From: CAZMSD01 sp964568855
GTDB taxonomy: Bacteria; CAIWAD01
Direction: 5' to 3'
Assembly: GCA_964568855.1 (NCBI GenBank)
Contig: CAZMSD010000019.1
Location: 1-64,000, forward strand
Length of the DNA: 64,000 nt
Every line of letters starts with the position of its first letter. Within the stretch, counting starts at the first letter, position 1. This document shows, in pieces, positions 60,635 to 64,000 of this stretch. Position numbers and translations under genes: made by a program. The notes beneath the pieces were generated by a model. That model was given only the letters and a program-made list of their open reading frames with translations, was not told the DNA's origin and did not search any database.

Positions 60635-61696
60635 CTAGCGGCGGGAGCCTGCCGCGTCCAGGGCCTCAGACAGCGCCGCGGGACTGATATCCAGCTCACC
60701 CAGGAACCGGTCGAGGAACTCCGCCGGTATCCGGTCGTCGTGCTCCAGTCGAACGAGTGCGGCTTCCCTGCCGATCTTGCCCTCGCGGATCATGTTGCCC
60801 AGCAGCTCGTGATTCTTGGTGAAGCCCAGGGTATGCTTGTAGAGATGCTGCTTCAGCAGGTGGATGTCGCAATCCGCCCTCCAGGATGTGGCGCAGTACG
60901 AGGGGGATTCCCAACCCAGCTCCCCGCGAATCGTGTTCAGGATCAGGTCCTCGTCCCATTCCACGTAGCGGAAAAGTTGAAGGTACTTGTAACACTTCTT
61001 GCGCAGGTGGAAGCGGTACAGGTATTCCCTGTACAGCGACTTGAAGCAGCCCGGGCTGAGGTAGAACGGGTTGACCGCAATCCTCAGCAGGGCGCCGAGA
61101 AGCATCGAAAGACCCGCATACCGCCCGAGCAAGCCGCGATTCGAGATCCTCATCGCCGCCTCGGCGAAGGATGTCTCCGGTTCGCCGCCGCCGGAGATCA
61201 CCAGCCGGATCCCGTGCTGCTCCGCGACCTTGCCCAGGTTCCGCTTGAATCCCGTCTGGCAGCCTGAGCACAGCAGGGGGATCATCGCCGCGGAAGGCCT
61301 GCGCATCCAGGCCGCCAGTATGTGGGGCGTGGCTTTGCGCATGGAGTCGTCCTCCACGAGGATGTGGTCGACCTCCAGCTTCTCGACGGCCTGTTCGATG
61401 TTCATCCGCGTCCGTTCAGGCAGGTAGCCGTTGGCAAAGGTAAAGACAAGGGGAGTCAGTCCCAGCTCCTTCACCGAATAGTGAAGAGCGAAGGTGCTGT
61501 CGCGGCCGCCGCTGAGGGCGACGATGCAGTCGTACTTCCCCCGGTTCAGCAGGGGCTGGATGACCTCGTCCAACCGGTCGCGGCCCCGGACCTCGGGCTG
61601 CCGGTGCGTCCTGCACAGGGTGCAGATCCCGCTCTTGTCGAAGGCGATGCCGGGGTAGGTGTCCGGCAGTACGCAGCGGTTGCACGTTGTTTCCAT
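60635..61696 (-). CDS. N-acetyl sugar amidotransferase (PseA/WbpG-like)
   Basis: A 353-residue PP-loop ATPase. The N-terminal Cys pairs CNRCVLPDTYPGIAF and CTLC bind zinc; the pyrophosphate loop is IVALSGGRDSTFAL (about 50-63). A third Cys pair (CSGCQ) lies mid-protein. Such enzymes amidate an N-acetyl sugar to an acetamidino group, normally with HisH/HisF-like partners that supply ammonia; none is seen within this window. ATG at 61696 follows AAGGAA; the longer frame to 61714 is less likely. Convergent with the SGNH gene. Confidence 0.85.
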   Translation of the reverse strand: METTCNRCVLPDTYPGIAFDKSGICTLCRTHRQPEVRGRDRLDEVIQPLLNRGKYDCIVALSGGRDSTFALHYSVKELGLTPLVFTFANGYLPERTRMNIEQAVEKLEVDHILVEDDSMRKATPHILAAWMRRPSAAMIPLLCSGCQTGFKRNLGKVAEQHGIRLVISGGGEPETSFAEAAMRISNRGLLGRYAGLSMLLGALLRIAVNPFYLSPGCFKSLYREYLYRFHLRKKCYKYLQLFRYVEWDEDLILNTIRGELGWESPSYCATSWRADCDIHLLKQHLYKHTLGFTKNHELLGNMIREGKIGREAALVRLEHDDRIPAEFLDRFLGELDISPAALSEALDAAGSRR

Positions 61697-61821
61697 GATC
61701 TTCCTTAAGGGCAATATGCCGTGCGGCCATAGTGGCGCAGCATACCGGGCGGCGCGAACAGGCCACGCATAGTGCGTTCCCCAGCTATACGCGCGGCGCT
61801 TGTCTCATGCGCTGAGTCTTA

Positions 61822-62512
61822 CTAACCGCGGTTGGAATAGTCCCCAGGATTCGCATGGGGAAAGGGGACGTCAGGGATCGGCACATCTAGAAACGAACAG
61901 AGCTCATCCCATCCGTGACCATCTTCCCAACAGACGACCAGAAGATCGGATTCGCGACCACTGAAATACTCACGGACAGTCTGATTGTGATCTTCGTACA
62001 GCCGAATCTGTTCTGCAATAAAGGCTGGATCGGGCTCACCCTGACAGACGCCACGTCTTCGATTGTGAAACCAATCACTGACGGCTTGGGTCTCGGCGTC
62101 TTTCCTGACCGTGAGGATGAACCTGGTGCCTGGGAAGGCCTGATCCAGATAGCGGTACAGCATGTACCACGGTGTATCCTCGAAGGCCACGTTCCTGCGG
62201 GCAACCGCCAGTATATCTTTCAGGACCTCCTCATGCAGCAAAGGTGCTTTTATATCATAATCGAATTTCTCGTTGATGGGATTTATTTCGCGACCGGCGC
62301 GAACCAACTCCTTCAGTTTGGGATTGTATCCCGCAACAGGCTCTACACCAAGGATTTTGAAACAAATACCTAAACGTTGACGTGCCCGTCTTGCTCATCC
62401 CTAAGCCAACGACTTTCCTTTGCGCTTCTATATGTGCCCTGCTCGGGCGAGTAGCTTTCTCGCGGATCACACGAACGCCTTTCTTGGCAACATCTAGAAT
62501 ACGGGAAGCCAT
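61822..62512 (-). pseudogene. PAPS-dependent sulfotransferase, frameshifted
   Basis: The N-terminal frame (from ATG 62512, AGGAG upstream) encodes VVGLGMSKTGTSTFRYLF, the 5'-phosphosulfate loop. The frame then changes near 62359-62363, and the second frame continues KILGVEPVAGYNPKLKELVR... through VRKDAETQAVSDWFHNR (3'-phosphate site) to FLDVPIPDVPFPHANPG, the usual end of this family. One extra base (in TTTCAAAA on the minus strand) explains the break. The joined protein is about 229 residues, normal size. Confidence 0.78.
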
Positions 62513-63205
62513 TTCACTAATCTCCTATTGATCCTAATGTCCGAATCCGTATACGGAAGTGAGTCGAGAGTTCAATTGAAATCGAGTGGCCTCGCGTTTA
62601 TTCCCAATTGTATGAAACACATACCTTTGGGGTGAACAGAAACAAGGAAGGTGGCCACTCCTAAGCAATGTGCAACCCGGCAGCGACAAGTGCAAGAAGA
62701 GAGAAAGCCGACGCTTTCCGCAGGATCTCGTTGGCCCGACGCAGTTCCCGGTTCTCGCGTACCTCGATGATTCGTTTGTCCATGACTCCAGTTTCTATAA
62801 GGGTTCTCGCATAGAATGGGCGATTCGTGTAAGCCGATCGTTAGACAATGTAGCTTTGCCAATCGCTCAACCTTATCGGGAAATCCTATAACAATCTGGA
62901 GTCTCCGGCAAACCCGGGGCGATTCGCCTGAGTTTACGAGGTTTGAGTATCACATCACACAATGCTAGCAGGCCAGAGAGGTTCCAATCGAACATCGCAG
63001 TCGATGCGCGAGTTGATCAGATCTTCCTTAACAGGCCCTCTTGCACCGTGCTTCTTGAGCCTTTGTTCAGCTATATTGGCCTTCGCGATCCGATCGCCGT
63101 GGCTGAGCCTCCTCGGGCCGCCGCGCGGGAGTACGAAGTATCACGCAGCCGAGGGCCCGACGTCAGGGCCGCGAAGCTCACGTCAATACAACAAGGAGAG
63201 TATAA
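62513..63205. other. AT-richer junction region with transposase remnant
   Basis: About 690 bases between the sulfotransferase and sat genes (divergent). It contains the IS3 OrfA fragment listed separately. The rest (62520-62660 and 62790-63200) has no recognisable gene; a plus-strand open frame at 62962-63213 shows no motif. The sat ribosome binding site (AAGGAGAG) lies at its right end. Confidence 0.5.
62661..62783 (-). pseudogene. IS3-family transposase OrfA C-terminal remnant
   Basis: A 40-codon frame from ATG 62783 to TAG 62661 reads MDKRIIEV then RENRELRRANEILRKASAF, which is the diagnostic leucine-zipper/C-terminal segment of IS3-family OrfA. After ASAF it diverges from the usual ending. 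The helix-turn-helix N-terminus, OrfB and terminal inverted repeats are not found nearby, so this is a decayed insertion. Confidence 0.75.
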
Positions 63206-64000
63206 ATGCCTGATCATCTGATCGAACCCTACGGTGGAACCCTGGTGAACCTGCTCGTCGACGAGAAGCAAGCGGAGGACTTGAAGAGCGCCTCCAAAGA
63301 CTGGCCGTCATGGGACCTCACCGGGCGCCAGATCTGCGACCTGGAGTTACTGCTGAACGGCGGTTTCTCTCCCCTGGGAGGATTCATGCACCGCGCGGAC
63401 TACGAGTCGGTCTGCGCGAACATGCGACTGGAAAACGGGCTACTCTGGCCGATACCGATTACTTTGGATGTGTCACAGGAATTCGCCGGCGGGCTCACCG
63501 TCGGCGGTCGGGTGGCTCTGCGGGATGCCGAGGGGGTCATGCTCGCCGTCCTCCACGTGGAGGAAATCTGGGAGCCGGACCGCGGTCGGGAGGCTGAGCA
63601 GGTTTACGGTTCTTCGAATCCGGAACACCCGGCCGTGGACTACCTGTTGAAACAGAGTCATCCGGTGTACGTCGGGGGACGCCTGGAGGGCATCCAGCTG
63701 CCGAACCACTACGATTTCAAACAGGATCGTCTGACACCGGCCGAATTGCGCGCGCGATTCTCCCGGCTCGGCTGGCGGAAGGTCATCGCATTTCAGACCC
63801 GCAATCCCATGCACCGTGCGCACCAGGAACTCACGCTGCGGGCCGCCAAGGAAGTGGAAGCCAACCTGCTGATCCACCCCGTGGTGGGCATGACCAAGCC
63901 CGGCGATGTGGACCACTACACCCGCGTGAAGTGTTGCAAGGCGATCATGCCCAGCTATCCTTCAGAGACGGCCACGATCTCCCTGTTGCCGCTGGCGATG
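63206..64000 (+). CDS. sat: ATP sulfurylase (sulfate adenylyltransferase), 5' part
   Basis: 265 residues are present and the frame stays open at the window edge. The N-terminal PUA-like domain includes ICDLELLLNGGFSPLGGFM. The catalytic motif QTRNPMHRAHQELTLRA (about residue 197) is the ATP-binding HxxH region, followed by LIHPVVGMTKPGDVDHYTRV. The enzyme makes adenosine 5'-phosphosulfate from ATP and sulfate. A fused APS kinase may follow beyond the edge. ATG at 63206 follows AAGGAGAG. Divergent from the sulfotransferase, it may supply activated sulfate for it. Confidence 0.93.
   Translation, partial: MPDHLIEPYGGTLVNLLVDEKQAEDLKSASKDWPSWDLTGRQICDLELLLNGGFSPLGGFMHRADYESVCANMRLENGLLWPIPITLDVSQEFAGGLTVGGRVALRDAEGVMLAVLHVEEIWEPDRGREAEQVYGSSNPEHPAVDYLLKQSHPVYVGGRLEGIQLPNHYDFKQDRLTPAELRARFSRLGWRKVIAFQTRNPMHRAHQELTLRAAKEVEANLLIHPVVGMTKPGDVDHYTRVKCCKAIMPSYPSETATISLLPLAM

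Noticed and set aside
62962..63213. Plus-strand 83-codon frame upstream of sat
   Set aside because: No family resemblance; it overlaps the sat ribosome binding site and start in another frame.
675..63476. Enrichment of GTGACAC alongside GTGATAC
   Set aside because: About ten copies were counted, close to what base composition predicts, so only GTGATAC is reported.

Overview
The window comes from a GC-rich bacterium, probably an uncultured lineage related to the Fibrobacteres-Chlorobi-Bacteroidetes (FCB) group. This rests on three observations: a gingipain-type (C25) protease overlapping a PorV/UPF0164-like barrel gene, a C-terminal FlgD/Por-secretion-tail-like domain on the protease, and acidic 'DxNxNGxWDxGEP' repeats. 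No 16S rRNA or ribosomal gene is present, so the lineage call is inference.

Layout. (1) 1-2.6 kb: a terminator from an upstream gene, a nitroreductase, a small membrane protein, tRNA-Ser(CGA) and a methyltransferase. (2) 2.7-5.6 kb, minus strand: tadA, a secreted SH3-like protein, prepilin peptidase, and an alpha-toroid (terpene-cyclase-fold) protein overlapping the peptidase gene. (3) 5.7-20.9 kb, minus strand: a nearly complete type IV pilus locus read as pilA, pilT, three pilin-like minor proteins, pilM-N-O-P-Q, a 976-residue Ig-like lipoprotein, pilB, pilC, and a strong terminator at 5626-5668. (4) 21.3-27.8 kb, minus strand: PorV-like barrel plus an 1821-residue C25 protease. (5) 27.8-42.7 kb, minus strand: surface polysaccharide genes (nucleotide-sugar dehydratase, epimerases, dehydrogenase, aminotransferase, initiating phosphoglycosyltransferase, GDP-heptose enzymes GmhA/HddA/HddC, three glycosyltransferases, a nucleotidyltransferase-kinase fusion). 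(6) 42.9-60.6 kb, mostly plus strand: two methyltransferases, Wzx flippase, a second nucleotidyltransferase-kinase fusion, a small P-loop kinase, Wza, an ExeA-like ATPase with LysM, a degenerate CpsD/Wzc-like ATPase, a Wzz/GumC protein, a beta-helix lipoprotein, an O-antigen ligase, and two successive MBOAT + SGNH acylation modules. (7) 60.6-64 kb: N-acetyl sugar amidotransferase, a frameshifted sulfotransferase, an IS3 transposase remnant, and the 5' part of ATP sulfurylase (sat), cut by the window end.

Together the genes describe a cell-surface programme: pilus assembly and retraction, possible type IX-like secretion or surface attachment of a large protease, and synthesis, export, O-acylation and perhaps sulfation of a complex polysaccharide containing heptose and amino sugars. 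Three reading-frame breaks (about 55.72, 57.93 and 62.36 kb) all lie in the last 9 kb, in modification genes, and deserve checking as assembly errors or genuine decay. A short motif, GTGATAC, appears more often than base composition predicts.
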